Both the position numbers and the translations under genes were made by a program. Of a stretch of 64,000 nucleotides of DNA, positions 1-8,867 are shown piece after piece. Source of the DNA: Flavobacteriales bacterium. GTDB taxonomy: Bacteria; Bacteroidota; Bacteroidia; Flavobacteriales_D; Crocinitomicaceae. The DNA lies in the NCBI GenBank assembly GCA_947454525.1, contig CANGJM010000008.1, forward strand, positions 1 through 64,000. Direction: 5' to 3'. Within the stretch, counting starts at the first letter, position 1. Every line of letters starts with the position of its first letter. The notes beneath the pieces were generated by a model. The model ran no database searches, was not told where the DNA came from, and saw only the letters and a program-made list of their open reading frames with translations.

Positions 1-209
1 AAATATTGGTCCGCTAGCTCAGTCCGCCCCGGCGGAAGCAACTGCCCTAAGAAGCAGCAACTGAGAATTGAAATATTGGTCCGCTAGCTCAGTCCGCCCC
101 GGCGGAAGCAACTGCCCTAAGAAGTAGAACTGAGAATTGAAATATTGGTCCGCTAGCTCAGTCCGCCCCGGCCGAAGCAACTGCCCTAAGAAGCAGCAAC
201 TGAGAATTG
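1..209 (+). repeat. three tandem ~70-bp tRNA-derived repeats
   Basis: Three near-identical units lie head to tail at 1-70, 71-139 and 140-209, directly before a real tRNA-Arg. Each unit starts with the same 7-base flank and the same first 15 bases as that tRNA, then diverges. Each can fold as a three-way junction: in unit 1, CTCAG (18-22) pairs with CTGAG (61-65), enclosing a TCCGCC/GGCGGA hairpin (23-36) and a CTGC/GCAG hairpin (42-57). Unit 2 keeps the last hairpin through a G-U pair; unit 3 has one mismatch in the GC hairpin. The T-arm and the 3' acceptor strand are missing, so these are not working tRNAs. The array may continue upstream of the window. Confidence 0.85.
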
Positions 210-216
210 AAATATT

Positions 217-290
<74 letters not shown>

Positions 291-291
291 C

Positions 292-318
292 AAAGCCCTT
301 CATTCGAAGGGCTTTTTA
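292..318 (+). terminator. Rho-independent terminator of tRNA-Arg
   Basis: A perfect 10-bp stem AAAGCCCTTC (292-301) / GAAGGGCTTT (306-315) with a 4-base loop, followed by T-rich sequence, starts two bases after the tRNA. Confidence 0.9.
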
Positions 319-334
319 TTTTCACTTTTTTACG

Positions 335-580
335 ATGCCCTATTATTCATATGTTCTGAGATCATTAAAGAATGGAATCTTATACAAAGGTTCTACTCAG
401 AATATTGAAAATAGATTAGCCATTCACAACCAAGGCTTAGTCAATTATTCTTCCAAGCATATGCCTTGGGAAATGATACTTTTTGAACCGTTTGAAACAC
501 GTTCGGAGGCAATGAAACGTGAAAAGTGGTATAAAACAGGAGTGGGTAGAGAGTGGATTAAATCGCAAATAAAGGAGTGA
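335..580 (+). CDS. small GIY-YIG nuclease-superfamily protein
   Basis: An 81-aa protein that is nearly all one GIY-YIG domain. It opens with YYSYVLRSLKNG and then LYKGST, where the second motif is YKG rather than YIG. These are followed by an R..IHNQG stretch with the expected Arg, PWEMILFE, and the SEAMKREKWYK helix with the conserved Glu. Single-domain members of this family (URI-like) are common in Bacteroidota, often beside tRNA or rRNA genes; their substrates are mostly unknown. The ATG lies 17 bases after the tRNA terminator, so it may depend on read-through or on a promoter I cannot see. A nuclease role is inferred from the fold only. Confidence 0.85.
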   Translation: MPYYSYVLRSLKNGILYKGSTQNIENRLAIHNQGLVNYSSKHMPWEMILFEPFETRSEAMKREKWYKTGVGREWIKSQIKE

Positions 581-681
581 TTGATTCGTTTATTAAAGCG
601 AATTCTTATTCTTTATTTAGGTGAAAATAGGTGAATTCCCAAGCTTCCCTAATTCTTTTCAATTAAATCTAACATGAATTA

Positions 682-689
682 TATCTTTG
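682..689 (+). promoter_or_regulatory. -7 box TATCTTTG
   Basis: An exact match to the Bacteroidota -7 consensus TAnnTTTG, ending 15 bases before the ATG at 705. The in-frame TTG at 687 lies inside this box, which argues against TTG as the start. Confidence 0.65.
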
Positions 690-704
690 AGAAAAAAGTC
701 ATCA

Positions 705-2063
705 ATGAAGCAATTCACCTATTTACTTCTTCTACTTTCCCCTTTCTTTGTCTTGTCTCAAAAGCGTTTGGATTTAGTGCATGAAAATGCTTTTGCCTTT
801 TATGATTACCAAGAAAAAGTTTTCTGTGCTTTGGACGATTCTACCTTCATGTGGAAGTACAATGCAAAAAAAGAGAAATGGGAAAAATCACCTATTGAGT
901 TGCAACTTGAAATGCCTTTCGTAAAATTCTTGACAGATTTTATTCCCATGTCCGATGAGGGAAGTCCTGTTTATTTTGTTTACAAAGGATGTGGCGTGGT
1001 GTACATGAAAAATCGAAATGTGATCAAGAGACACGACCATTCTTTTTACCACATGAATCAATATTCAGGAACTTATTTCATTGATGAAGGGGAGCCAAGA
1101 ATTTATGGTGGTTATGGCATGTTTACTAATAAAAATATCATCACACGGTATGACACAACCGAGCGAGAGTGGTTTGTAATCAACTCTGGTTTAAAGACTC
1201 CTCCGGCAGGAATTCAAGGGGTCATTAAAAAATGTAATAATCACTATTATATTTTTGATGGGTTCCGAGGGATTGGCAGGAATTATTTTAATCAAGATAG
1301 GGTTTGGAGTTTCAATTTAAAAACGTTAAAGTGGAGAAATATTGGGAAGCTCAATCCGAAAATACAGGAAAAACAGGTCGGTAATTTCTACGAAGAGTTC
1401 CAATCAATAGGTAATGGTTATTCCTGTTTTGAAAACGATATAATAAGGTATGATTTTGACAAATTGCGCTATAAAAAGTATAAATTCAATGCAACTGGAT
1501 TGTATAAAAATATCATACGTGTTGATTCTTTGTTTTTAATAATGAAAACAACTTCTCGGCCATCTCGTTTTCTGGTTGTATCTGATTCTAGCTTTCTAAA
1601 ACAATTTGACTATGAGGAAGGTGAAATAATCTTGAAAGAGACTAATTCTTTGTTTTCTGTTTTAATTATTGCTTTCGGTTTTATCACCTTACTTACTTTA
1701 TTTATTCTTTGGCAGCTAAAAAAACGTAGAACACTATCTATTAAACGAAAAAATAAAACCGAAAATAATTTATTCATTGAAACCGACGAATTCAATCAAA
1801 CTGAATTGGAACTTCTTCAGCTTTTGTTTACCCATCAGGAATCAGGTTTAGAAATTTCCTTTATAAATGATTTAGTAAACCACGACCAACCTTCCATCGA
1901 CACCCTTAAAAAACGTCGTGAAATTCTACTAAAAGACTTACGCTACAAATTGTCCTCGAAATTCAACATTTCTCAAGAAGACGTCTTTATTGAACGCCGA
2001 ATGGAAACAGATAAGCGCATGAAACTGCTTTTTTTAAATGAGCTAGTGCGAATAAAAATATGA
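705..2063 (+). CDS. membrane protein with secreted beta-type domain and cytoplasmic regulator-like tail
   Basis: A 452-aa protein of unknown function. I chose ATG 705 because MKQFTYLLLLLSPFFVLSQ is a clear signal peptide and the longer TTG start falls in the promoter box. Residues ~20-305 look beta-rich, with repeated W/Y/G-containing segments reminiscent of Kelch or propeller blades. One transmembrane helix at ~313-337 (LIIAFGFITLLTLFILW) is followed by KKRR. The ~90-residue C-terminal part is cytoplasmic and charged (TELELLQLLFTHQ; DTLKKRREILLKDLRYKL) and resembles the small helical domain at the end of other Bacteroidota one-component-type membrane proteins. A sensor that relays an outside signal to a DNA- or protein-binding tail is an inference. 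It is monocistronic by spacing. Confidence 0.6.
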   Translation: MKQFTYLLLLLSPFFVLSQKRLDLVHENAFAFYDYQEKVFCALDDSTFMWKYNAKKEKWEKSPIELQLEMPFVKFLTDFIPMSDEGSPVYFVYKGCGVVYMKNRNVIKRHDHSFYHMNQYSGTYFIDEGEPRIYGGYGMFTNKNIITRYDTTEREWFVINSGLKTPPAGIQGVIKKCNNHYYIFDGFRGIGRNYFNQDRVWSFNLKTLKWRNIGKLNPKIQEKQVGNFYEEFQSIGNGYSCFENDIIRYDFDKLRYKKYKFNATGLYKNIIRVDSLFLIMKTTSRPSRFLVVSDSSFLKQFDYEEGEIILKETNSLFSVLIIAFGFITLLTLFILWQLKKRRTLSIKRKNKTENNLFIETDEFNQTELELLQLLFTHQESGLEISFINDLVNHDQPSIDTLKKRREILLKDLRYKLSSKFNISQEDVFIERRMETDKRMKLLFLNELVRIKI

Positions 2064-2146
2064 TTTCTACTTTTAAAAAAAATAGGGTGAATTAGGTGAT
2101 AATGAGTGTTCGCCTAAATTGTAATGACGGTCTAATTGAATCCCTT

Positions 2147-2154
2147 TAGATTTG
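2147..2154 (+). promoter_or_regulatory. -7 box TAGATTTG
   Basis: An exact TAnnTTTG match 37 bases before the ATG at 2192; likely promoter of the 2192-6126 operon. Confidence 0.5.
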
Positions 2155-2191
2155 GTTTAGCTCAAAATCGCTTACAATTAATTTTTATTTC

Positions 2192-2650
2192 ATGGCAAAT
2201 CGATACACCCGTTTTTTTGAAACAAAAAGCGACAAGGAATTACTAGAACTAAAATTGTTACATACATCAAATAAATCCAGACTTTCAAAAGACTGGTACG
2301 AAGCCTTGGAAAAATACATTCAAGGAAAAAACATATCTGAAAATGTTACTGAATTTGAACATAAGAAAGTAGTAACCGAGAACCAAACTCAAAATATAGA
2401 TTTATTAGAAATTTATAATGCCGGTATCGCCATCAAGAGGATAGGTATTTCTTCAATGGTCATTCTATTTTCTTCCATATCAAGTAGCATAATTTTATAT
2501 ATCAATAGAGAATATTTCTTTCATCATCCGCAGGACTCAACAGTTATTTGGGTATTAATTGGCTTCATCAATTTTACATGTGTAATAATCACATTAGCAA
2601 GTTTATTCGAAGCAGGCAATCATTTAATTAAATCAACAAGCCGTAAATGA
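2192..2650 (+). CDS. hypothetical protein with two transmembrane helices
   Basis: A 152-aa protein that I do not recognise. The first ~75 residues are charged and helical (SDKELLELKLLHT; WYEALEKYIQ). Two hydrophobic helices follow, around residues 87-107 (MVILFSSISSSIILYI) and 117-138 (VIWVLIGFINFTCVIITLA). There is no signal peptide. Its stop overlaps the start of the next gene (ATGA at 2647-2650), so translation is probably coupled. It heads an operon whose other members are a small T9SS cargo and a collagen-like secreted protein; a helper role for those is only a guess from position. Confidence 0.6.
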   Translation: MANRYTRFFETKSDKELLELKLLHTSNKSRLSKDWYEALEKYIQGKNISENVTEFEHKKVVTENQTQNIDLLEIYNAGIAIKRIGISSMVILFSSISSSIILYINREYFFHHPQDSTVIWVLIGFINFTCVIITLASLFEAGNHLIKSTSRK

Positions 2651-3183
2651 GATTTCTTTACTTTTTATGTCTTTTTTTAACGTTGCCAATTCTCAAAGTT
2701 GAATCTCAAATACTTCCTGAACGACGTGTTTTTTCTTGTGCAGGAAAGGATTTAAAAAATGCAAATACCCTAGCTCCGGCAGCACAGCAAATAAGACTAA
2801 CATTTACAATGGGTGAGCCAATTATAGGTTTAGGAACTAACTCTGGAAAAAGAATGTTTAATGGATTTATACAACCAGACGGAAACTTTCCGGTAAGTGC
2901 TCCAAGTCCAGTACTCATGCCCACAATTGATCCGTTCAAAGTTTTTCCAAATCCAACTAATGAAAGAGTGAAAATTATTGCGCCCGAAGAATGGGATTCT
3001 GAGGTGAAAATTCAGATGATTGATTTACATGGAAAACTTATCAAGGAATACGGAATGCAAGAGAAAATATATCAAATTGAATTTGATGCATCTGTTGCGC
3101 CGGGTAACTACTTCTTGAATTTTTATCAGGAAAACGGAGTGTTTATCCAACAAACGAAATTAATTAAACTAGACAAGCAATAA
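2647..3183 (+). CDS. small secreted protein with T9SS type A sorting domain
   Basis: A 178-aa protein with a signal peptide (MRFLYFLCLFLTLPILKVESQ). It has the small middle region seen in many flavobacterial short T9SS proteins (SCAGKD; LTFTMGEPIIG; MFNGFIQP). The C-terminal ~85 residues are a type A sorting domain: FKVFPNPTNERVKI, then a LHGKLIKEYG strand and VAPGNYFLNFYQ, ending QTKLIKLDKQ. Known biology of this domain is export across the outer membrane by the type IX system, with the tail usually removed. It lies between a membrane protein (4-base overlap) and a collagen-like protein (3-base gap), so the three are one operon. The mature part is small and its function is unknown. Confidence 0.85.
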   Translation: MRFLYFLCLFLTLPILKVESQILPERRVFSCAGKDLKNANTLAPAAQQIRLTFTMGEPIIGLGTNSGKRMFNGFIQPDGNFPVSAPSPVLMPTIDPFKVFPNPTNERVKIIAPEEWDSEVKIQMIDLHGKLIKEYGMQEKIYQIEFDASVAPGNYFLNFYQENGVFIQQTKLIKLDKQ

Positions 3184-3186
3184 GAG

Positions 3187-6126
3187 ATGAAAAGATATTT
3201 ACTCATACTAGTACTTTTAATAAGTTGCCAAACATTCGCTCAAGCACCAGAAGGTGTAAACTATCAAATGGTGGTGCGCAACTTTTCAAATACTTTGATC
3301 ACAAATAGTCCGATGGCTATTCGAATTCAAATTCGTCAAACATCCGCAACTGGAACCTTGGTATATTCAGAAAGACATCCAGTGACCACAAGTGCGCAGG
3401 GATTAGTGAATTTAGTTATTGGTGGAGGAACGGTTTTATCTGGCACATTTTCAACCATTCAATGGGCAAATGGTCCATATTACGCTTGTTTCGCAGTTGA
3501 TTTTACAGGACTAACAGGTACGAATTACCAGGATTATGGCTCACAACAGTTAATGAGTGTACCATATGCATTGTATGCCAAATCAGCCGGTGCAACGCTT
3601 AATCAATGGCAATATGGAACTGGTGGTCCATTAGCTGGTTTAGGAGTTACTGGGAATTATTACTACGACACTTCAAACGGTAATATTTACTACAAACAAA
3701 ATGGGACAACTTGGATTTTAACTGGTAACATTATGGGTCCAGTAGGTGCAACAGGACCCCAAGGACAAATAGGCGCTACTGGTGCAATAGGACCCCAAGG
3801 TATCCAAGGCCCTGCTGGGTTAACCGGCGCCACAGGGCCCCAAGGAGTTCAAGGCCTTGCAGGTACAAATGGTATCAACGGAACTAATGGTTTTAACACA
3901 TTAGTAGCCACGACAACTGTTACTGCTGGTGCACAGTGCCCAACAGGTGGCATCAAATTGGAATATGGACTAGACATCAATAATAATGGTTTACTTGACG
4001 CTTCTGAAATCACGAGTTCTTTAACAAAATACGTCTGTAACGGTGCTGTCGGCGCAACAGGTCCTCAAGGCCCAGCAGGTGCACAAGGAATTCAGGGTCT
4101 GACGGGTGCAACAGGACCGATTGGATTAACGGGAGCTACTGGCGCCACAGGTCCAATTGGATTAACAGGTTCCACAGGTCCGCAAGGAATTCAAGGTTTA
4201 ACAGGCGCAACGGGTGCCACAGGTCCACAAGGAATTCAGGGTTTAACGGGAACGACGGGCCCACAAGGTACAATTGGTTTAACAGGTGCAACTGGTTCGA
4301 CAGGTCCAATCGGACCACAGGGTAATCAAGGTATCGCAGGGACTAATGGAACAGCTGTACTCAACGGTACAACAGTACCAAGTTTAGCAATTGGAGTTAA
4401 TGGAGATTTTTATATTAATACATCAACAAATACCCTTTACGGACCTAAATCCGGTGGTTTATGGCCAGCAGGAACATCATTGTTAGGTCCTCAGGGAGTA
4501 CAAGGAATTCAGGGGAACCAAGGAAATATAGGTTTAACAGGTGCTACAGGTCCTCAAGGCGCACAAGGAACCCAAGGTCCCGCGGGAGCAACGGGCTCAC
4601 AAGGCCCGATTGGATTAACAGGTCCACAAGGGATTCAGGGCGCTACCGGTTTGACCGGTCCTTCTGGTCCCACAGGATTAACAGGTCCTCAAGGTCCAAT
4701 TGGCTTAACCGGTTTAACAGGAGCTACGGGTCCTCAAGGACCAATTGGATTGACAGGTGCAATCGGATCACAAGGGAATCAAGGAATCCAAGGTATCGCA
4801 GGGACTAATGGAACAGCAGTGCTTAATGGAACAACAGTCCCAAGTACAGCAATTGGAGTGAACGGAGATTTCTACATAAACACAACTACAAATACCTTAC
4901 ACGGACCAAAAGCTGGAGGAAATTGGCCATCGGGAACATCTTTAATTGGTCCAACAGGAGCAACAGGACCTCAGGGACTACAAGGAATTCAAGGTTTAAC
5001 AGGTCCAACCGGACCTACCGGTGCCACAGGATCTCAGGGTCCGATAGGATTAACGGGAACTACAGGTTTAACTGGTCCACAGGGAATTCAAGGACCAATT
5101 GGTTTAACAGGAGCTACTGGTCAGACAGGTGCCATTGGCTCGACTGGTCCTCAGGGACCGATTGGATTAACGGGCTCAAATGGACTCAATGCTTTGATCA
5201 AAACTACCACTGAACCTGCAGGAGTAAACTGCACCAATGGTGGAACCAAAATTGAGACAGGATTAGATGCGAATTCGAATGGGATCTTAGATATTTCGGA
5301 GGTGAATGCAACTCAAACAAAATTTGTCTGTAATGGATTAAATGGGACAGCTGGGAGTGGATCACTTTCAAATGGAACAGTCTCTGGAAGTTCAATTCTT
5401 TCTAATGATACGATATCTCCCTTAATGAGATATATTGGAAATGGGCAAGAGGGATTGTTTAATTGTAATTCATTTTCAGGCACACTTACTGGTGAACATT
5501 TTTACACAAATTTTAACGTTCCCTCAAATTGTACTTTACAAATCGGAAAATCGCAAACAACAATTATTCATGTAAAAGATACATGTTATATAAATGGAGT
5601 TATTAACGGAAATGGGGCAATCGTTTCACCTTACACTGATGACAGAACCAATTTGATTGGGGCAACTGGAGATTATTCTTATGGTGGAGGAATTGGCGCA
5701 AATTGTGGTCAATCTGGATATTATTACACTTACGAATGGTCATTTAGTCCAGAGGGTTTAATGCAACTTTTAGGATATACCCACAACAAATCAACTGGAG
5801 AAAGATGGGCGAACCATAGTATGTCCTTAAATGATATACGAGCAGCTTCATTTCTTGGAACAAGAATTCATGGTTGTACTTCAAATCTTTTCAATTGTGG
5901 CTCTATGGCTCAAGGTGGTGGTGGATTAATTATAATATGTCGAGTTTTGGTTTTCAATGGACAAATCACTCTGAATGGTAATAATATTAACTATGTGGCG
6001 AGTGGAGGGGGCTCATTAATTATTTCAGCAGATGAAATTCTTTCTAATACGGGGACATTTAGTTCAAATGGTGGAAATGGCGGTGGACCCGCCGGTAATG
6101 GAATTAAGTATATTTTAAATTATTAG
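3187..6126 (+). CDS. secreted collagen-like repeat protein
   Basis: A 979-aa protein. A signal peptide (MKRYLLILVLLISCQTFAQ) is followed by an N-terminal globular region (~20-180, APEGVNYQMVVRN) seen on other Bacteroidota surface and tail-fibre-like proteins. Gly-X-Y triplets, dominated by GATGPQGPIGLTG variants, occupy most of ~183-665. They are interrupted by two kinds of module, each present twice: a Cys-containing block at ~238-286 and ~668-718 (GLDINNNGLLD and GLDANSNGILD, EF-like acidic loops), and a block at ~386-433 and ~540-587 (GVNGDFYINT). The C-terminal ~250 residues look like a beta-helix with Gly-rich turns. There is no clear T9SS tail. It probably forms a trimeric stalk on the cell surface (inference from triplets). 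It is last in the 2192-6126 operon. Confidence 0.85.
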   Translation: MKRYLLILVLLISCQTFAQAPEGVNYQMVVRNFSNTLITNSPMAIRIQIRQTSATGTLVYSERHPVTTSAQGLVNLVIGGGTVLSGTFSTIQWANGPYYACFAVDFTGLTGTNYQDYGSQQLMSVPYALYAKSAGATLNQWQYGTGGPLAGLGVTGNYYYDTSNGNIYYKQNGTTWILTGNIMGPVGATGPQGQIGATGAIGPQGIQGPAGLTGATGPQGVQGLAGTNGINGTNGFNTLVATTTVTAGAQCPTGGIKLEYGLDINNNGLLDASEITSSLTKYVCNGAVGATGPQGPAGAQGIQGLTGATGPIGLTGATGATGPIGLTGSTGPQGIQGLTGATGATGPQGIQGLTGTTGPQGTIGLTGATGSTGPIGPQGNQGIAGTNGTAVLNGTTVPSLAIGVNGDFYINTSTNTLYGPKSGGLWPAGTSLLGPQGVQGIQGNQGNIGLTGATGPQGAQGTQGPAGATGSQGPIGLTGPQGIQGATGLTGPSGPTGLTGPQGPIGLTGLTGATGPQGPIGLTGAIGSQGNQGIQGIAGTNGTAVLNGTTVPSTAIGVNGDFYINTTTNTLHGPKAGGNWPSGTSLIGPTGATGPQGLQGIQGLTGPTGPTGATGSQGPIGLTGTTGLTGPQGIQGPIGLTGATGQTGAIGSTGPQGPIGLTGSNGLNALIKTTTEPAGVNCTNGGTKIETGLDANSNGILDISEVNATQTKFVCNGLNGTAGSGSLSNGTVSGSSILSNDTISPLMRYIGNGQEGLFNCNSFSGTLTGEHFYTNFNVPSNCTLQIGKSQTTIIHVKDTCYINGVINGNGAIVSPYTDDRTNLIGATGDYSYGGGIGANCGQSGYYYTYEWSFSPEGLMQLLGYTHNKSTGERWANHSMSLNDIRAASFLGTRIHGCTSNLFNCGSMAQGGGGLIIICRVLVFNGQITLNGNNINYVASGGGSLIISADEILSNTGTFSSNGGNGGGPAGNGIKYILNY
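3736..5190 (+). repeat. collagen-coding tandem repeats in DNA
   Basis: Degenerate 9- to 27-base repeats encoding Gly-X-Y triplets (ggtccacaaggaattcaagg-like and attggattaacagg-like units) fill this part of the gene. The units are close enough for slippage or recombination to change length. Two longer duplicated blocks (4345-4485 and 4807-4947) are recognisably the same module. Confidence 0.85.
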
Positions 6127-6200
6127 GGTCAACTTTCAAAATAATAACCAGTTCAATTAACAATTGAAAAAAATCTAACTATAAATATCCCCGGTAATTC

Positions 6201-7154
6201 ATGATGAATCCAAAAATCAAAACGCTATTTAAACAGAAGAAAACCAAGTTCACAATAATTCTCGGCTCTGGTTTTCACAAGCAAGCACTCGGTCAAAATT
6301 CAATTTTAAGTAGTTGGGAGAAACTTCTCAAACAACAAGACAGCGCAATTGAATTAACCGATTGTTACCCATTAGATTTTGAGCAGTTGATTATTCGAAG
6401 AGCTCAAAATCAGAGTATATCAACTGAAAAGGCTTCTCATCAAATAGAGGATGTGATTTCTGAAGAAATTTGTTTTGACTTAAAATGTGCTCAACAAAAA
6501 GCGCTGAAATTTGATAAAGAAAAATATCCTGCAGGTATTTTTAATCCTGAATATGTCTCTGATGTTATTTCCCTCAACTTTGATACGCTTGCTTTAGAAT
6601 TATGTGCGGAAAAAGCAGGAGTTGAAATCACTTCGTTAGAGCCGATACCATTCTCTTACAAGGGAAAGAAATTAGAAGGGGTTTTCTTCTATGAAGTAAA
6701 ATTTTCTAACACTCAGAGTATTCGATTTTGGTTTCCCCATGGCTCCATTTTAGATAATTCAAAAGTTACCCTAGGTACGAGAAATTACGCGATGAGATTA
6801 GCAATTGTTGAAAAACTGAGGGAATATTCGAAATCAAAGGACAGAGAAGAACGCCAAAACGACAATTTTAATATAGTAACTTCTTGGTATCACCAATTAA
6901 CTCATAATCCTGTTTTAATTCTTGGTGCGGACATGTCAACGAGTGAATGGGATATTTGGTTTGCCCTCGTAAATCGCGAGCGTAATTTTTCTAAGGGGAG
7001 CACTATGGATTTTAAATACCCCATCTTCCAAATGCGTGAATGTGAATCAATCTACAAAGTACAATCTACTTGGTTCAAACCACTTTTTACTGGTGTGAAA
7101 TTCGATAAGCAATGGTCAGAACTTGAAAAAATATTTAACAAAAAACGAATATGA
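6201..7154 (+). CDS. SIR2-like domain protein
   Basis: A 317-aa cytoplasmic protein with the sequence landmarks of SIR2-like (sirtuin-fold) domains: FTIILGSGFHKQALG and SSWEKLL near the N-terminus, SLNFDTLALEL (~residue 118-128), FPHGSI (~175) and VLILGADMSTSEWDIWFAL near 235-255. In this family the N-terminal glycine loop, the N-x-D and the HG motif contact NAD; many members cut NAD+ in phage defence, others only bind nucleotides. No effector or sensor domain is fused. Its last four bases overlap the start of a secreted T9SS protein (ATGA at 7151-7154), an unusual partner for a defence gene. Family call fairly sure, function not. Confidence 0.65.
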   Translation: MMNPKIKTLFKQKKTKFTIILGSGFHKQALGQNSILSSWEKLLKQQDSAIELTDCYPLDFEQLIIRRAQNQSISTEKASHQIEDVISEEICFDLKCAQQKALKFDKEKYPAGIFNPEYVSDVISLNFDTLALELCAEKAGVEITSLEPIPFSYKGKKLEGVFFYEVKFSNTQSIRFWFPHGSILDNSKVTLGTRNYAMRLAIVEKLREYSKSKDREERQNDNFNIVTSWYHQLTHNPVLILGADMSTSEWDIWFALVNRERNFSKGSTMDFKYPIFQMRECESIYKVQSTWFKPLFTGVKFDKQWSELEKIFNKKRI

Positions 7155-8707
7155 AAACAACAATTTTATTTGCCCTCATTTTTATTTCTTTGAATGTCGC
7201 ATCTCAAATACAACTCGATAGTATGACGATTTGCGGACAATCCTTTTTTACAATTAATTTACAAAACCCTTCAACTATGAATGTTTGGATGAAACAGGGA
7301 GAAGGAGAAATTGTTATTTCACCCTCAATGACAGTGAATTCTTCAGGATGGTATCATGTGTTTTCTGCAAATCCTGGTGGAGTGAATGATATTCTAATTT
7401 GCAATACCTTCGAAGCAACAAACAATTATACCTCTATGTTAAATGTTCCTAATGGGTATTTTGTTTCCGGACTTGAAAACGCATTATGGGGCAATCCAAA
7501 TACAACTTGCTCAAGTCCCTCAGCGGGATGGTGTAATATGGATGTGACTTCTATTGTTTCAAGAAGCTTAATCGGACAGCAAAATATTCAATATCAGTCC
7601 GGTCAATTTCCTGATCCTTGTACAGGTACACAGAAATATCTCTTCTTAAAACTGAAATGTTCTCCTTTTGTTCATGATTCGATATATGTCAATTTTCTTC
7701 CATCGGTAAATGTCCAAATTTCTGATACTACTGTTTGTAATGAATTACCAGTTCAAATAACTTTACCAAGCTTGATTTGTGACACAACCTTCCAAACGAT
7801 TGAGAGTCTTACCTTGCCGCTAAATAATACAACCATTTCTTCCGCAAATTTAGATCAAGGACAATTATACCGTTTAAGTGTCAATAATGCCGTTTCTTAT
7901 GGAGGCGGTGCTGGTAATCAAGCCGATGGAGCATATTATAATTACCCGCTTGTACCAATAGAAAATATTCAATGGAGGTTTAATGGGAATCAATATGGAA
8001 CCTTGATGTCTTTCAGACCGGAGCCTGATGGTTATAACCCTAATCACATCTATTATTTTTACATTATGGGAGATGGTAATCCTCAAGATTTTGGCGCATA
8101 TGATTGTTGCCTAGGAGATAATGCTGGATTTTATTCTATAGTTATTGAAAAGGTTATAATTAACAATTCTTGCGGGACGAATTATCTGTGGAGTAATGGA
8201 CAAATAGGTAACTCAAGTATGATTAATCCTTCTTCAATACCAAACATATTGTATATTTCAAATGGAGTTGGATCATGTGTAGTTGATACGTTTATGGTAT
8301 CCAACGGTAGTTCTTCTTCATCCCAAACCCAAACCGCATTAGATTCATACACTTGGCCGGTCAACAACCAAACATATACACAAAGTGGAATTTATACTGA
8401 TACCTTGGTGAACCTTGCTGGCTGTGATAGCGTAATAACCTTAAACTTAACATTAGAATTCACGGGTATCGATGAACAGAATGTGATGACTGTTCTAGTT
8501 TCACCCAACCCCATCACCAACTCATTCTCCATTTCAGGAATTGAGCAAATCGTTTCATTAACCCTAAAAGACCTCAACGGTAAATGGATAAAGTCCTTTG
8601 ATATTCAAGATGAAAATTACTCTATGTCAAATGTAACTTCTGGTGTTTACTTTTTAGAAGTTCGTGATGAAAAACGATCATACATAGTCAAAGTGATAAA
8701 GGAATAA
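7151..8707 (+). CDS. secreted protein with T9SS type A sorting domain
   Basis: A 518-aa protein. A signal peptide (MKTTILFALIFISLNVASQ) is followed by beta-rich, Asn/Ser/Thr-rich sequence with scattered Cys. There is a region with conserved-looking WRFNGNQYG and YYFYIMGDGNPQDFG, then a Ser-rich linker near residue 378. The motif YTWPVNNQTYTQSGIYTD (~395-412) is a common short repeat in Bacteroidota adhesins. The C-terminal ~75 residues are a type A sorting domain (VLVSPNPITNSFSI; LKDLNGKWI; VTSGVYFLEV; YIVKVIKE). It should be exported by the type IX machine and is probably a surface or released protein of unknown target. It is translationally coupled to the SIR2-like gene before it and ends at a strong terminator. 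Confidence 0.85.
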   Translation: MKTTILFALIFISLNVASQIQLDSMTICGQSFFTINLQNPSTMNVWMKQGEGEIVISPSMTVNSSGWYHVFSANPGGVNDILICNTFEATNNYTSMLNVPNGYFVSGLENALWGNPNTTCSSPSAGWCNMDVTSIVSRSLIGQQNIQYQSGQFPDPCTGTQKYLFLKLKCSPFVHDSIYVNFLPSVNVQISDTTVCNELPVQITLPSLICDTTFQTIESLTLPLNNTTISSANLDQGQLYRLSVNNAVSYGGGAGNQADGAYYNYPLVPIENIQWRFNGNQYGTLMSFRPEPDGYNPNHIYYFYIMGDGNPQDFGAYDCCLGDNAGFYSIVIEKVIINNSCGTNYLWSNGQIGNSSMINPSSIPNILYISNGVGSCVVDTFMVSNGSSSSSQTQTALDSYTWPVNNQTYTQSGIYTDTLVNLAGCDSVITLNLTLEFTGIDEQNVMTVLVSPNPITNSFSISGIEQIVSLTLKDLNGKWIKSFDIQDENYSMSNVTSGVYFLEVRDEKRSYIVKVIKE

Positions 8708-8726
8708 CGTTGAATTCATTTGAAAT

Positions 8727-8758
8727 AAAAAATGCACCACCTCGGTGCATTTTTTATT
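8727..8758 (+). terminator. Rho-independent terminator
   Basis: A 12-bp stem AAAAAATGCACC / GGTGCATTTTTT with loop ACCTC (8739-8743) and a T tail closes the SIR2-like/T9SS cargo operon. Confidence 0.9.
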
Positions 8759-8867
8759 TCAGCTAAACTTTTTACCGTGAATTGGACTTTTTCAAAGCTG
8801 TCCAATCACATTTCGCAACCTAATTCCTTTCCTCCCGTAAACACCCCAAACGTTAAAACAACAAACA

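Noticed and set aside
1-209. CRISPR-like array
   Set aside because: Units touch each other with no variable spacers, and they match the adjacent tRNA rather than a CRISPR repeat.
687-704. TTG at 687 as start of the membrane regulator-like protein
   Set aside because: It lies inside a TATCTTTG promoter box, and the ATG at 705 begins a clean signal peptide.
3736-5190. Open frames on other frames and the opposite strand (e.g. 4136-4318, 4461-4808, 4923-5213)
   Set aside because: They arise from the low-complexity Gly-X-Y coding repeats and read as meaningless Arg/Ser/Asn-rich sequence.
7140-7160. Frameshift joining the SIR2-like and T9SS genes
   Set aside because: The second gene begins with its own ATG and signal peptide; the ATGA overlap is normal coupling.
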